Shown: piece by piece, positions 24,810 to 39,800 of the stretch
Numbering within the stretch: the stretch's first letter is position 1
Layout: each line of letters starts with the position of its first letter
NCBI RefSeq assembly: GCF_037975245.1
Contig: NC_092566.1
Location: 16,896,001 to 16,960,000 of the forward strand
Direction: 5' to 3'
Length of the DNA: 64,000 nt
DNA from: Apostichopus japonicus
Taxonomy: Eukaryota > Echinodermata > Holothuroidea > Aspidochirotida > Stichopodidae
Position numbers and translations under genes: made by a program
The notes under the pieces: generated by a model
Databases searched by the model: none
What the model was told of the DNA's origin: nothing
The model's input: the letters and a program-made list of their open reading frames with translations, nothing else

Positions 24810-27800
24810 CTAGGCTCTATTAAACGTCGCTATGAAGGTACGGATTTGCATAGCTGACAGCATGACATCGTAAGAGGGTGCTACGACTGGAGGAGGGCTA
24901 AATTCTATAGGGAGAGAGAGAAGGCAAAAGAGAGGGAGATCAAAAAGAACATTAATATCTGTTTTTTTTTAAAAGCATAATCAGTGTACACATTTCAAGA
25001 ACTGTGAAGCATCTGTATGATCATAAGGCATCTTTCTTTTCTGGCATTTGCTCACCAAATATGAGGAAATCCACTTAAAGGTCAGAGGTGAGGCTATGCT
25101 ACACCAATGAAGTAAGCCACTTATTAATTAATTTTACTGCTGGTTTCCTCTTGAAGTCTGTTTATCAAAATTTCTGTTTTAAATAATATCCTATATTTAT
25201 ATATATATTTTTTAAAACTATCCCTTGACATTCTTACCAGGAGCAAGCTAGGGTAGCTATCAATATAGATGTTTAATGGAATATTGCCCACCTTCCCGTA
25301 CCCCCGCCCACCCCCCCCCTTCCCCCTCTTGGCTCTAAATATTAAAACTCACTTTCAGGAGTAACTCCATCTTTGGTGTGCCACTGTAGTCTTGTGGCTG
25401 ATTCCAGCTCTTGGTTGGCTGACAGTGTGTGCTCGTCCACTCCAGTAATATTCAATGTAGGGAAAAGACCCTGCATGGTGACAGATCAAAAAACGATTTA
25501 GTCATGTTACACAAAATGTGACAGATTCTAAACAAAAAGGGCTTTCTTAATTCGGTGGTCATTACAGAAAACATCTCAATGATGTGTATGATGTCAAAAT
25601 AAATTGATAAGTGAAGTCTGGGAAAACTTCATGTTTTGCTTTTTTCAAATGAAGCAATACAATTCCAGCGACATCTGCAGTTCAAGGTATGCTACAAGTT
25701 TAGTATGTACTAAATATGCTACAAACAGAGGTCTTTACATTTCTTCACTTCTGCTTTATATTCGTCAGACACCGCTTTCAGATATTTACAGTTCAGTGAT
25801 CATGTATGGCAGTATAACATATGTAGACTACAGTCAACAACGTATAAGCACTGTCACGTATATGATACAGTGATCATGTATGGCAGTATAACATATGTAG
25901 ACTACAGTCAACAACGTATACACACTGTCACGTATATGATACAGTGATCATGTATGGCAGTATAACATATGTAGACTACAGTCAACAACGTATACACACT
26001 GTCACGTATATGATAGTGATCATGCATGGCAGTATAACATATGTAGACTACAGTCAACAACGTATACACACTGTCACGTATATGATACAGTGATCATGTA
26101 TGGCAGTATAACATATGTAGACTACAGTCAACAACGTATACACACTGTCACGTATATGATAGTGATCATGCATGGCAGTATAACATATGTAGACTACAGT
26201 CAACAACGTATACACACTGTCACGTATATCATACAGTGATCATGACAACAGAGAAGTATATTTCATAACGAAACAGCTTTAACAGAATCATGAAGCTACA
26301 GTTATCTTTTCTTTAAGAAATTATGAAATAATGATAACACTTCCTTATAGACCCATCGGGAAAAACTTGTCATCAAATATAAATGACGACTGTCAATATC
26401 CTACATGGTGTTTTGAAAATGATATTAATTATTTGTTACTTACAATAATATTTTGTAATTGAAATCAATCTGTCCCCAATTTTTAAACAAAATCTAGTGA
26501 AGGAAGGGGTTAATGGTCTGATAATGAAGTAACATTTCTCAATGTTTAACAGACAACTTTCATGAAAATTCAATCAATTCATATATAATCAGTTCCAAAT
26601 GAATGTATGGTTGACCAAAACTCATCTAAAAACAATGAATGTGATTTTTTTTTTTTTTGGGGGGGGAGGGTTTGAGGTTGGTTGACAAAACACCTCTTGA
26701 TGACATTTACTAAGAAACAAGTTGGGAAGGGGGAAGGGGGGGGGTGGGGTGGTTCACCTTTAGAGATACAGTAACATTCTTGGAATATTCCGGATCATCA
26801 TCCTTCTCAAACATATGCTCCAATCTGATCAGGATTTCCGTCTCCGCCCAGAGCTCCAAAGTAAGGAGATGGACGTTCCTTGGAAGATTCATGTTGATGA
26901 AGGATTTCTGGGAAAAAAAATTAATACAGAGATAAAAATAATTCAAAGTGAGACAAAAAAAAAAAAAAAAAAATGTTAACAAAAGTGCTTATTTATTGCA
27001 CAAGAGCCGGAGTAGGAATTTCATTTTTTCTCCCCTAATTATAAATTTTTCCTATTTATAAATTTTTTTCCTATTTATGAAATTTCTGTGAATTTATACA
27101 GATATAAATAAGGAGAAGAATATTGCAGTTACATGGATGATATTTCCATACATTTAGCGGAAGAGCCCTGGCAGGAATGACTTCAGTGACTGCCTCTGAA
27201 GATTCTGATCGGATTGAAACATCAGGACCTCAAACAATTCATATAGAAGTATTGACTGACAAAATCACAGTGTTATCATAACTAATACCTAACTGATATA
27301 ACTGCAAAGCATGGCATGCATGTCTAATCTACTAATAATAACCAAACCTTTGGTTTATGCGTTTATTCATAGTCATAAAACCCTGAAATGCAAATCAAAC
27401 ATCTTGTTCGACTTGTCTGTTCTCAATTTTGTGATGCAATTCTTCTTCTTCTTACCCTAAAGAGGTGTCGTATTATCAGATCATAAAATATTGTACTTTG
27501 CTTTTTTTGCGATAATAACTTCAGTTTCGAAGTTTCAGAGCTCGAATCAGACTAGGCAGTAGGCACTACAAAAATGCCATAATATCCCTGCCTTGTAAAG
27601 TTGAGGGATCAAAGAGCCTTGATTAAACACTTGACTTGGATATCAATTGTGTGCTAACGACATGGAGATTGGCTACTTTGCAAACATAACAACATGATTG
27701 AGTAGATAATAGCAGGGGACAAAAGTCATTTATTACAGAAATTAATTTCTACATCAACCCTGTTTTTCTAGAAGTCTCTTCAGCACTGCACGTAAGCATA

Positions 27801-30800
27801 AGACCTCATCTCTATAAATGAACCCCACAAAAGTGATTATGCATGCAACCGTGAATTTTTTTTTTTTATCCAATCCGCCAGCCCCAGCACTTCAAGATGA
27901 TCGAAACTCTCATGACGAAAATGATGAAATATTACATTATATGGAAAAGTTAAAGATCAGAATTTTCTATCTGCCTTTTGTCCGTTTGTTACTCTGAAAT
28001 ATCCTAGCAAAGTTAGAGTAGATCCTTCACATTTAATTCCCAAATGTTGTCCTTTTTATATCATTTAGTGAATTCATTTGTTTGGTTGATTCACGACTGC
28101 TACCAATATTACATGGTTTCTTATGGCGCATTAATAGGGTTTATTCAAAACCTTGGGGCTACAGTAAAGTTTATTGTTTGATAAAATGTAACCTATTTTG
28201 AATTGCTTAAAGCTGTCAAGTTCTCAGTCCTTATCATTTCATCATCAAAATATTATTTTCCGATGCAAAAATATCATTGAAATGTTATAAAGAAAACCAA
28301 AAACCTTTTCGAACTCAATTTCACCATAGATGGCATCATTAACTCTGCTGTTGCCAGCAGCATTGCCTAACTGTATCACCGAATTTGGAAAGTGCATATC
28401 TTTGCGATACAAAACGCTATGAAAATCTGGTTTCGACCTACAGATGCAGAAAACCCCGTAGAAATTTTATAATCATCTCCAGCCTTTATTTATCAACCAT
28501 GGTGGCTACTAGAATCTCCCTTCAAAAATTGTCAACGTACCATGGTATCGTACGTCTTGTTCCAACCAGACGTCTGAGAAGAAAAGAAAACCCACGGCGC
28601 CATGTAAATCTCCTCTCCGAGTTCCCGATGAATTGTGGCCGCTTGAGGTGTCTGGTTGATGAGCACTCTGTGCTTGCCTATAGCCATAAGCCCATCACCA
28701 AACTGGCCCGTCTCATTCAGTGGTTCACCTACACCTTTCCCGTCGTCATGCAGTAACCGACGATGAACCTGGGGAAGGAGGAGGAACAAGAAGAATGAGG
28801 ACAAGCTTACTTTGAAAAGACTTTCTCTTTTTGTATAACCTTCCGAGTGTTTTCAACTTGTTACACTGTCGTTAGTAGCAAATTATTTTGTATTTCCATT
28901 ATACATGTGGAGTGTTAGCTCAGTGGTTAACGCCGGTGCCTTCCAATCATAAGGTCCCCGGTTCGAGTCACTCCTAGATTAATGTATGTCGTCCAGTTAC
29001 AGAGTTGTTGACAATTGACAATTCATAATCATGGACGTTAAATATAAATGTAAGAGACTGACTTCGGTCAGCTTGCGGCTTTGATAAGCCAATGAGGCTT
29101 CTTTGCGAGTTCCTGCTTGCAGGAGGATTTAAAATACATACATATATACATGACCGTACAAAGCGGCAAGTTTTACAGACTAGGGTTTTACAGAATAGGA
29201 AAACAATAATACAAAAAAATAAACAAATATAAACAAACAAACAAATGGAAAATGAAATTGTAAGAAAGATTTCCAGCAAATTGCAACAGTAAAAATCAAT
29301 TTTAAAATCACGAATAATTGACAGACTTACCATCAATTCGACTGATCCACTCTTAAGACTGCTGCCTCCCTCTGATCTGTCGGTCATGATCGTAAATTGT
29401 TTGTTTTTATCCTAAAAATAATAGAATAAAAGGATACTTCTTCTTATCTTCCCTTAGGAAAATACAATTTTTGATAATCTTTGCAGTCCATTCCCCGAAA
29501 CAATAACTTGACAACTTTTTGTAATTAAATAACATTGTGCACAAATGCACAAAGTCAATCATATTGATATAAAATATGAAATGTAGCGATCATTAATAGA
29601 GCTTTAACTTTTCTGTATATCAGCAGTTCTTATTCCAGAGATAGCACACGAGGGGTGCGAGACATGACTCCAGTGGGTACCAAGCATCAAAGAATAAATT
29701 TGACCCCATGCCTGATACACAAAGACTTTATCAACAGCTGGTAAAGGGAATTGCTTGTTTTCCTATTGCTAAAGGGTGCAAGTAGAGGAAGGTGTTAAGA
29801 AGAACTGCTGTCATGACCGTCAAGCCTGCCTATAGAAAAACAGTCCTCCTCAAATTCACTCCAGCATTAACAAGTTTGTTACTTGATAGCTTAAAGTACT
29901 GCCATTAGGATTCATCCTTGACCGCACCTACGTAATTGACCAGCCACCGTATGATTGTAAACACAAGTGCTTTATTGGCTATCACTACTTCCTTGTGTGA
30001 AGACCACTGGCTTGACCACTGAAATAGTACGCTGTGCGTTTTGTCACAAATTTGTGCAGAGGAGCGTTCAGTATGGCTAGCAGTACAATCTCAGGTAGAT
30101 ATTCAATCTCCCCTGTTTTTGGCCAAAAACGGGACTCGGGTGGTATTTGCTACAGACAGGGAAGATCTTAATATGCGAATTAAAATAGTAATTACGTTGA
30201 TGAAGATTCTGCTATTGATTGGATAATAGTTTCCAGCTACTGGTTCTAAATCGACATACGGGTAATCCTCTCTGTGGTTTTTCCTGAAAGAAGGAAAGGG
30301 AAAGAAAAGAAGAAAAAAAAAGTGAAATCCTTTTCATACCAGTTGGTTGAGATATATCTGGTCAATTTCTTACACAATTTCATACTAAAATATTATTTTT
30401 AGTGGAAGTTCAATTAGCATGGACTAGATATTAGTTTTCAGAAAATGTATGAAAAGTGAATGTTATGAAAAATTTGCTCTTTGCATGGGACTACTACTAG
30501 TATCATGGAACAGATACTGCATGGTCTCTACAAAACAAATTCAATAAAATTATTACTCATCACCTGCAAGTAAATGCCATCAACCAATGACCAAATGGGA
30601 TATAGGCAGTTATTTTATATCAATATCGAGATGAATGGACCATATTCAATATTTAATTCGCCTTTTCATGTGCTTAATGACATCAACATCGTCATTCATG
30701 GTTTTACTCACTTTTCGACTGCATTTCATTCTTCACTGAGAACTATATTCCAAACACACTAAAACTCACAATGTCATTAAAGCAAAACTCTTAACCCTGT

Positions 30801-33800
30801 GGTGAGCAGTGCTTGGCCTTACCATATCTGAGGGTCTATTTCCATTAGGTTCTTGTCTACATTTGTAAGAGAGAAATCTTCACAACTAAAGTAAATGAGA
30901 TGTTTGGAATTGATAGGTATAAGGTGGCATACTCCTATTAGAGTCTATATCGATCCGCTTGATTGTTCTCCTTCAGGAAAAGTGCCAAAAAGCAGTTGGA
31001 GAACATCTTTTTTGACTTGTTATCAATCATAATCTAGTTTTTTGTGGCTTGCATGTTGAAGAGCATGAATGGAAGTACATGCTGTGAGAAAATTGGGTCA
31101 ATTGAGGCAATTTTAGATCCCTTTAGGCCTCCCAGGAGCAGCGTAGGAAAATTGTTAACTACTGAGTGACGAGGTTTGTTTACAAGTGACGAAAACTTCC
31201 GGCACGGATAGCAAAAAATCTACATGGTCATGATACGGAAAATTGAGGGTGCCCATGAAAGGCCAACTTGCCAGCTATCGGGTGATGGGTAGCGTTTAGC
31301 AAGTGAAAACTTCTATCTAGACTAAGAGACCACATTAATTTTGTGATTTAGTGTGTAAGTCTATGCGGCTTTTTATGGGCGTATGCCTCCATAAACCACA
31401 AAGAAATATCTCTTACTGTCTCTTCATCATCTGTCTTCCGTTAGAATCGGTGTAAAAAATATCCTCCGAGTCTATGTCTGTGTCAAACTTGGTAATGATC
31501 TCTTTGCCAAGACCATCCCTGAAGAAAAGGTCAGAAAAGTTTGGAATGAATGTATGAATGAATGAATAGTTCAAATTTTTGGTAGTCAAATTTTTAAAAT
31601 TTTCAAACTTTATAAATGAAATATAATAACCTGACAGTAATAATTTTCTTTGTCTTTCCTGAAAATTTTCTGAGGATCTGTTATTTTGGTTATCATCATT
31701 TTAGACACTTCCTTGACAATTACACCATCTGCAACAGTCCCGAGGTAAATTCATTTTAGAAAAAAAAAAGTATGCCAAATATTAATCCTACTTTGTGACT
31801 TTTGGAGTTTAAGACAATGACCTCTGGTACAACTACTATTAGCAAACATGAAAAAGTCGGTAAAGGATAAATTGTCAAAACCATACACAATCTTGAAAAC
31901 CTGAATCAAGTCCCCACGTAACCTCCTAAGCTTCAGTGTGGTGAGATTCAACAGTTGTAACCGCCTATAATGAGGAACACTCTTTAAGGAACTAATCATC
32001 CTAGTAGCCCTCCTCTGGACCTTTTCAAGTACTTCCTTATCCTTAGCAAAATATGGGTTCCAAGCCTGCACAGCATACTCCAGATGAGGCCTAACCAACT
32101 GCTTATAAATCCTAACTTCTATGTCCTCTTTCAGAAAACTGAAGTTCCTCTTGATCATACCTAAAACCCTATTATCTCCTGTTGATGTACTAGTGTTTAG
32201 ATGTAGATTAATTTCTACACAGGAAGTATAGTATTCAATGAGAGGAAAACTGCAGGGCCTTCAAAAATGCTACACAAAATTTGAACACCAAACTTATTCC
32301 CTGGAATAAAGTTAAATTATCCCAGTGAATTTTGTATTGGTTTGCTACATGTAGGTAAACGATCTTCTACTTTAAGTTTGTATCCTTTCTACCAAAAGTT
32401 GATGTTGAAAGCCTATCCGATCCAATGTCAAACCAATCAAGTAAAACAAAGAAAGGAAAGAGAAAACTAGATCAAGTCGTTGAATACTCACATGAAGGGA
32501 ATCGGTCCGACAACCCACTCAAATTCTACAAAGTTCTTGGCCTTGTAGAGTCTGACAATCTGGTTCAGCCATGGTTGAAATGTTTGGTGGAACTCAATGA
32601 CCTCTGATCCCTGAAAAATAATCAAGGAGAAACATAACATTATATGTACTCATGAAGTCAGCTATTAAACAATGTGAATATCATTTTAAGTAATCCCTTC
32701 ATTTCTTTTGCTGAGTGTTACAAGATGAAGAAACAGTGCACTAATTAGTGTCCCTTTGAGAGCTGCATGTTTTGCTTATTTCACAAATGAAAGTCTGAAT
32801 TAGCAATCTTTTTCATGTGCTTGAGTTTTAACAAGTGGTTTATCAGCTTTTGGAAGATTTATTGACCATGTATTAATCTTTGTCAATATTGTGAATAGCA
32901 AAAAGTTTTTTCAATTGTTTCTTTTGCAATTTTGTTTCCCCATGATGAATACACAGAGAACCACTTTCCCCCAACCTTTTTGCATCTCTAAATGTGTTAC
33001 TCATTTTGAAACTTGAGTGTCTGAAAAAGCATTTTTCGTCATCAAGGTGCTTTGGATTTAATTGAGTAATCTTCAACTTTTAAAAGACCAATAAATCCGG
33101 TAAGGGCTTTTCCTTTCCAAGTTTCGGAATCTGTAACAAGCCATGTAACAGTTAATGTTGAGAACAGCATGAGAGAACAAAGATATTAAGATAATGATAC
33201 ACCAGCATGAAAGAATTCTTAAGAACATATTATCGCTGGTTCCCAGAGGTCACTATCCACAATTTTTTTTACTCTTTTCCAATGTCAACTAATTTGAGTT
33301 TTCCATTATTCATTTACTTATACAACTATACATCAAAAGCCAAATTTCTCACAAAATCCCTTCCCCTGCCACTTTCTGGAGTGTATCGAAAGAAACTGGG
33401 CCATGATCCTTGGTTTACATGGTATGCAAGGTACCTTTGGCTTCTGACTGGCGCCCCCAGCAAAGAAATGGCTGTAAAGGGATCACCATCAACTAAAGGG
33501 CTGGGTAGTCCAGTTGGTACAGCGTTGGATTTGTAAACCGGGAGGTAACTTTTTCAAATTCAGTTCTACCCATATTTTTTTCTTGCTCTTTTGCAAAAAT
33601 AATTTCCCCGACAGAGTTGTTCAACCGTTTGCTTGGAGCGTTAAAGAGGATAAATGCTTTGTCGTCTTATAAAAGTTATGTTTAATGTCTACAGACGAGA
33701 CATTCACCTTGACAACTTTGCCTGAGACTGATTTGCCGTTAAACAGGTCCATAGGAGTGGATGAGTTTGGTCTGAATATGTACGCTCCAGAGGCCTGCCC

Positions 33801-36800
33801 AGATTCGTGGTTACCCGCACTGCCATTGTACCAATAGAAAGACTGTTTGACGTTGACCGTTACATTGGAATCCATATTAGTCATAGACTTGAGGAGTCCA
33901 GTACTGTCAAAAGTCACCTTGATCACCTTCCAAGAACAAAGAGAAACAGAAAACTAATCAATACAACTTATTAGGTATATCAAAGGTTGATGTATTAATT
34001 CTAGCTACAACTGTTGGTGTTACAATTGGCTTAACCTGTGCTATAGCCAAGTGGATCAAGGCAGTGGCATTTGAAGCAATGAGGCTAAGCAATTAGGTGG
34101 TTTGGGGTTCAATTCCCAGCCGGGTTATATAGTAAAGTGGGTTTTTCATCCAAGAGCAATCTATGGTTTCCATATCTGAAATTCCCATCTAAATTGAAAA
34201 AGATTCCAAATTTGAGTTAAAATGTTGAGCTGGGAGCCATCTGACATAAAAAGTTGTAATCCATCATCAATTGCGGGCTTCTCCCACATTCGTGGTAGCT
34301 TATTAAACGTCCTAAACATAACTGCCTGCCTGTCTGATTGCATACCAGTAGTAACGGTCTAAATTTGATCGTAACACTATGATACAAGGCACACATGCAC
34401 TATAAGGCACAACACTACACTACACTACACAACACATTGAACACAACACAACACAAGGCACAACAAAACACACAACAATGCACAACACTACACAACACAC
34501 TACACAAGGCACAACACTACACAAGGCATAACACTACACAACACAAGGCACAACACTACCCAACACAAGGCACAACACTACATAACATACTACAAGGCAC
34601 AACACTACCCAACACACTACAAGGCACAACACTACACAAGGCACAACACTACCCAACACACTACAAGGCACAACACTACACAAGGCACAACACTACACAA
34701 CACAAGGCACAACACTACATAACATACTACAAGGCACAACACTACCCAACACACTACAAGGCACAACACTACACAAGGCACAACACTACCCAACACACTA
34801 CAAGGCACAACACTACACAACACACTACACAAGGCACAACACTACACAAGGCACAACACTACATAACACTACAAGGCACAACACTACACAACACAAGGCA
34901 CAACACTACATAACACACTACAAGGCACAACACTACACAAGGCATAACACTACACAAGGCACAACACTACCCAACACAAGGCACAACACTACACAACACA
35001 AGGCACAACACTACCCAACACACTACAAGGCACAACACTACACAAGGCACAACACTACACAAGGCACAACACTACCCAACACAAGGCACAACACTACATA
35101 ACATACTACAAGGCACAACACTACCCAACACACTACAAGGCACAACACTACACAAGGCACAACACTACCCAACACACTACAAGGCACAACACTACACAAC
35201 ACAAGGCACAACACTACCCAACACACTACAAGGCACAACACTACACAAGGCACAACACTAAACAACACTACACAAGGCACAACACTACCCAACACAAGGC
35301 ACAACACTACATAACATACTACAAGGCACAACACTACCCAACACACTACAAGGCACAACACTACACAAGGCACAACACTACCCAACACACTACAAGGCAC
35401 AACACTACCCAACACACTACAAGGCACAACACTACACAAGGCACAACACTACCCAACACACTACAAGGCACAACACTACATAACATACTACAAGGCACAA
35501 CACTACACAAGGCACAACACTATATAACACTACAAGGCACAACACTACACAACACAAGGCACAACACTACACAAGGCACAACACTACCCAACACACTACA
35601 AGGCACAACACTACACAACACAAGGCACAACACTACATAACACACTACAAGGCACAACACTACACAAGGCATAACACTACACAAGGCACAACACTACCCA
35701 ACACAAGGCACAACACTACACAACACAAGGCACAACACTACCCAACACACTACAAGGCACAACACTACACAAGGCACAACACTACACAAGGCACAACACT
35801 ACCCAACACAAGGCACAACACTACATAACATACTACAAGGCACAACACTACCCAACACACTACAAGGCACAACACTACACAAGGCACAACACTACCCAAC
35901 ACACTACAAGGCACAACACTACACAACACAAGGCACAACACTACCCAACACACTACAAGGCACAACACTACACAAGGCACAACACTAAACAACACTACAC
36001 AAGGCACAACACTACCCAACACAAGGCACAACACTACATAACATACTACAAGGCACAACACTACCCAACACACTACAAGGCACAACACTACACAAGGCAC
36101 AACACTACCCAACACACTACAAGGCACAACACTACCCAACACACTACAAGGCACAACACTACACAAGGCACAACACTACCCAACACACTACAAGGCACAA
36201 CACTACATAACATACTACAAGGCACAACACTACACAAGGCACAACACTATATAACACTACAAGGCACAACACTACACAACACAAGGCACAACACTACACA
36301 AGGCACAACACTACCCAACACACTACAAGGCACAACACTACACAACACAAGGCACAACACAACACACTACAAGGCATAACACTTCACAACACAAGGCACA
36401 ACACTACATAACATACTACAAGGCACAACACTACACAACACACTACAAGGCACAACACTACACAAGGCACAACAATACACAACACAACACTACTTAACAC
36501 ACTACAAGGCATAACACTACACACTACAAGGCACAACACTACACAACACACTGCAAGGCACAACACTACACAACACAACACACTAAAAGGCACAAGGCAT
36601 ACAAGGCACATCCCTTATAGTAATAATAGGCCGAGAAGGTACCAGCATATCTGAATACAATTGAAATTTGTTTCTTTAATGCTGTGTGTAGTAGTCAAAT
36701 ATCTAAGTCAGCATTATTGGCACCATTTAAAATTTGAAAAGCAACAGTTCTATGTCACTTCGTTCGACTAAGACAGAAATAAATAACTGACCAATCAAAC

Positions 36801-39800
36801 AAGAGATATATTTCTAAAATAGAAAAACAATGAAGCATTTCAGATTGGAATGGAACGTTGTAGTCATATTCAAAATGGTAAAAATTTTGCTCCAATCTTA
36901 GTACCAGAAAAGTGTTCCATATAATTTTTATCTTCTTCCTCTGTTTATTTATTTATCAATTACATTTATCTATTTTCTACTTTAAGGCATTCCCAGTCTC
37001 TTGCATCCACACTACACACACAGAACACAGACAGCATTCTAGACTCTAAACCCACAAGATGATTCCTTCCTGCTCCTGAAATACAAATAATATATAATAT
37101 ATTCGCTATTTAATAAGCTATAAATTGCTGTCAGAACTAGAGGACACCTACATCAGTGGAAATGACTGTATCTGAATCTGCCGGTGCTGGAACAGCTTTG
37201 ACGTTATTGCTTAGTGCTTGAGGTCTGACGCGCTTCAGAGCTGGAGGTGAAAGAATGGAAAAAGATAGATATATTATAATGTATACTGCTTTCTACATAT
37301 ATCTCGGAAAAGTCTTGTCTGAGGACTTACATGGATTGTGCTATAAAAATCTAAGTCTATTCCTCTCCTATGAGTGTTCTTTAAATACCTTACTAATCTA
37401 TGTGATAAAGTAAGGTGGCCTGGCGTTTTGATCCTAGCAGGATCTTCTTCAGAGGCTAAAACAAAAATAAGGCCTTTGAAGAAGATCCTGCTAGGATCAA
37501 AACGTCAGGCCAACTTACTTTTACACATTCTCAGGCTCTCTAGTGGATAAGCATGTTTGATAACAGTTTTATTTTATTTTGACCTTACTAATCTATTCCA
37601 TTTTTTATCTACTATGTAGCTTTGTGAAGCATGATTTGAGAATGGAACCATCTACATACTTGACAGATTCACAGGGGGGTGATCCGAGGTGGTTCCCCCT
37701 CTCTACCTTCCCGTGCCCAACACTCCCTTCGACACTTTGATATGGAATTATTCAACATAATTTTGATAATTACATGAATATAGTGGATAGAATTCTACCA
37801 TGTATGCTACACACGCATTTCTAAATGTCTACCGCTGTTTTTCTTCTGACAAAGCTATTTCGGTATTAATTTTGGTATCTACTGAGTTGCCACTTGGGAT
37901 CCAACCACTCCACCCCTCTCCCCTCCTCACCCCACCCCTCCCACCTCCCCTCAAACTGATGAGCTGCAACTGATTCAAATATAATAGTTAATGTTGTACA
38001 GGCAACACAAAACTTGGAACTAAAGCTAAGAGGATTCTATCAGATATGAAAAAACAAATATTTTGGTGTTAGTATCTCTAAGTAGGTACAAAATGAGAAC
38101 TGTATTACTTTTCAGAAATAAACATACCTTGTTTAGCAGAAGTTACTTGATAAGTTGCAAACCCCAAAGCAGGGACATGGGCAAAGAAGAAGAGATCATT
38201 CTTAGCAGAGCCCCTGTCTCTTCTTACTCTTTGAACAGCATCAGATACAGCTTGAACCTACGTCGGAGGAGAAAAAAAACCCAACAGACGTCATCATCAT
38301 CGTCAAAAATTCGCATATTCAAAACATACATACATACTAACACGCATATTAGACACTTATATAGCGCTGCTACATTGAGATCATAGCGCTTTGACAACTT
38401 AGCCTTGGTCATTGGTAACTTGTCACACCTACACACCAAAGTGTGCACAATTCAATCAATCTTTCCTGGGGCACCACAGTGCACCACAACCACATGTCCC
38501 CCGGGGGACTTCCCATAGGGTGCAGCCACAAACCGGCGCACGCAACTATATTTACAAGTAACCTCGCAAGTCCCTATTTATACACCTGAGTGAAGAGAGG
38601 CAATGGAGATAAAGTGCCTTGCCCAAGGACATAACGCAATGATCTGGCCAGGGCTCGAACCTGTAATCCTTAGATCACAAGTCCACTGCCTTAACCACTT
38701 GACCACAACCCCCCCTGACAATACATCGTTACAGCAATCACCATCAGGGTTAAGGGTCCGGCAGTTCATTCCAACAACACAGTAGTAGACTTTTTAATAT
38801 AAATCTAAAGATCTGGTTTAAGAATCCCTATTAAAGTAAACTGCCGAGATCTGCTTCTGTGCTATTATTTTCTAGATTTTTTTTTCGAGGTAGATATTAA
38901 AACAAAACGAAAAAAAGAAGTAAGATACCTGATTAGTGACTGAAGATCCATCCGGCCCGGCCACATGATAGCTGGCTCCATTGACAGGAATCTTAACGTA
39001 GGTCGACACATTCCGTCCAATGGGGTTATACAAAATCACAGCGAACTGCAAAAGGAATGATGTAAGGCTTTCAAATAAATTGCAAATGTTTAAATCATTC
39101 TCTTCCTAATATGAATGTGAAAGGCTTTTGCAAAGGTGTTTATAGCTATGATGGATAATGATGATGATGATCTGAATTATTTTGCAAAAATTGGATGCAA
39201 GTAGCACCAACATAATAGCCCTCCCCTCTCCTCCACCATCTACTACTGCAGTGAATGGGAGGGAATGAAACATTTGTAACACTTACACTACCGATTTCAG
39301 GGGGGAACAACTATCCTGAATATGGGCAGCGGAGAGAGGATGAGGTTTGACTTCAAGGAAAGGCAAGAGGGTAGAACAATGTGAGCAACATGATGGCAAA
39401 TCTATTAGGAACAGACTACACCCTCTGTTGAAAAAGACATAAGTGTCCAGAATAGGGAAAATGGTCTTTAAAAACAACACAACACAACACAGCACATCCG
39501 TTCTTTTTTTTCTCTTCTTATTTTAACAGAGATCTGATAGTTAAGAATGCAATCCCCATCCACCAAAAAGATGACGTTCTCTTACCGAATCGGCATTCTC
39601 CGTTGCAGGACACATACTGATGTTAAGATAGTTACAGAACTGGGTCTTTGGTCCTTCGGTGCTTGAGTTCTTAGCCATCAACTGACCGACAGCGAGTCCG
39701 ACCAGTTTCTACGATCCAAACAGTACACAGAAATGACAAAATATGCCACCTTCTAAGTCTGATGCAAAATCCAATTCACTATAAACAAAGACTAAAATTT

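Noticed and set aside
27160..27240. An extra mannosidase exon between exons 20 and 21
   Set aside because: The minus-strand frame has no suitable donor and hits a stop. Direct joining keeps phase, though the protein is a few residues shorter than human here.
28911..28980. Functional tRNA gene
   Set aside because: A and B boxes and acceptor pairing are good, but the anticodon loop has the wrong size and the unit is followed by a body repeated at 60950 and 61684, so it is a SINE.
33496..33580. Possible tRNA (A-box-like TAGTCCAGTTGG, CTACCC end)
   Set aside because: The T-arm and anticodon stems do not pair convincingly. It may be a decayed SINE head, but no second copy was found to prove it.
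34395..36611. Long open frames (172 aa on +, two identical 133-aa Cys/Val-rich frames on -) suggesting repetitive proteins
   Set aside because: They lie wholly in the minisatellite. The base units lack stop codons in some frames, and the two identical frames are simply 727 bp apart because of the block duplication.
37013..37085. An extra mannosidase exon between exons 14 and 15
   Set aside because: The only acceptor-like site leads to a quick stop. Direct joining gives ISTD|VIKVTF, which aligns residue for residue with the human protein.
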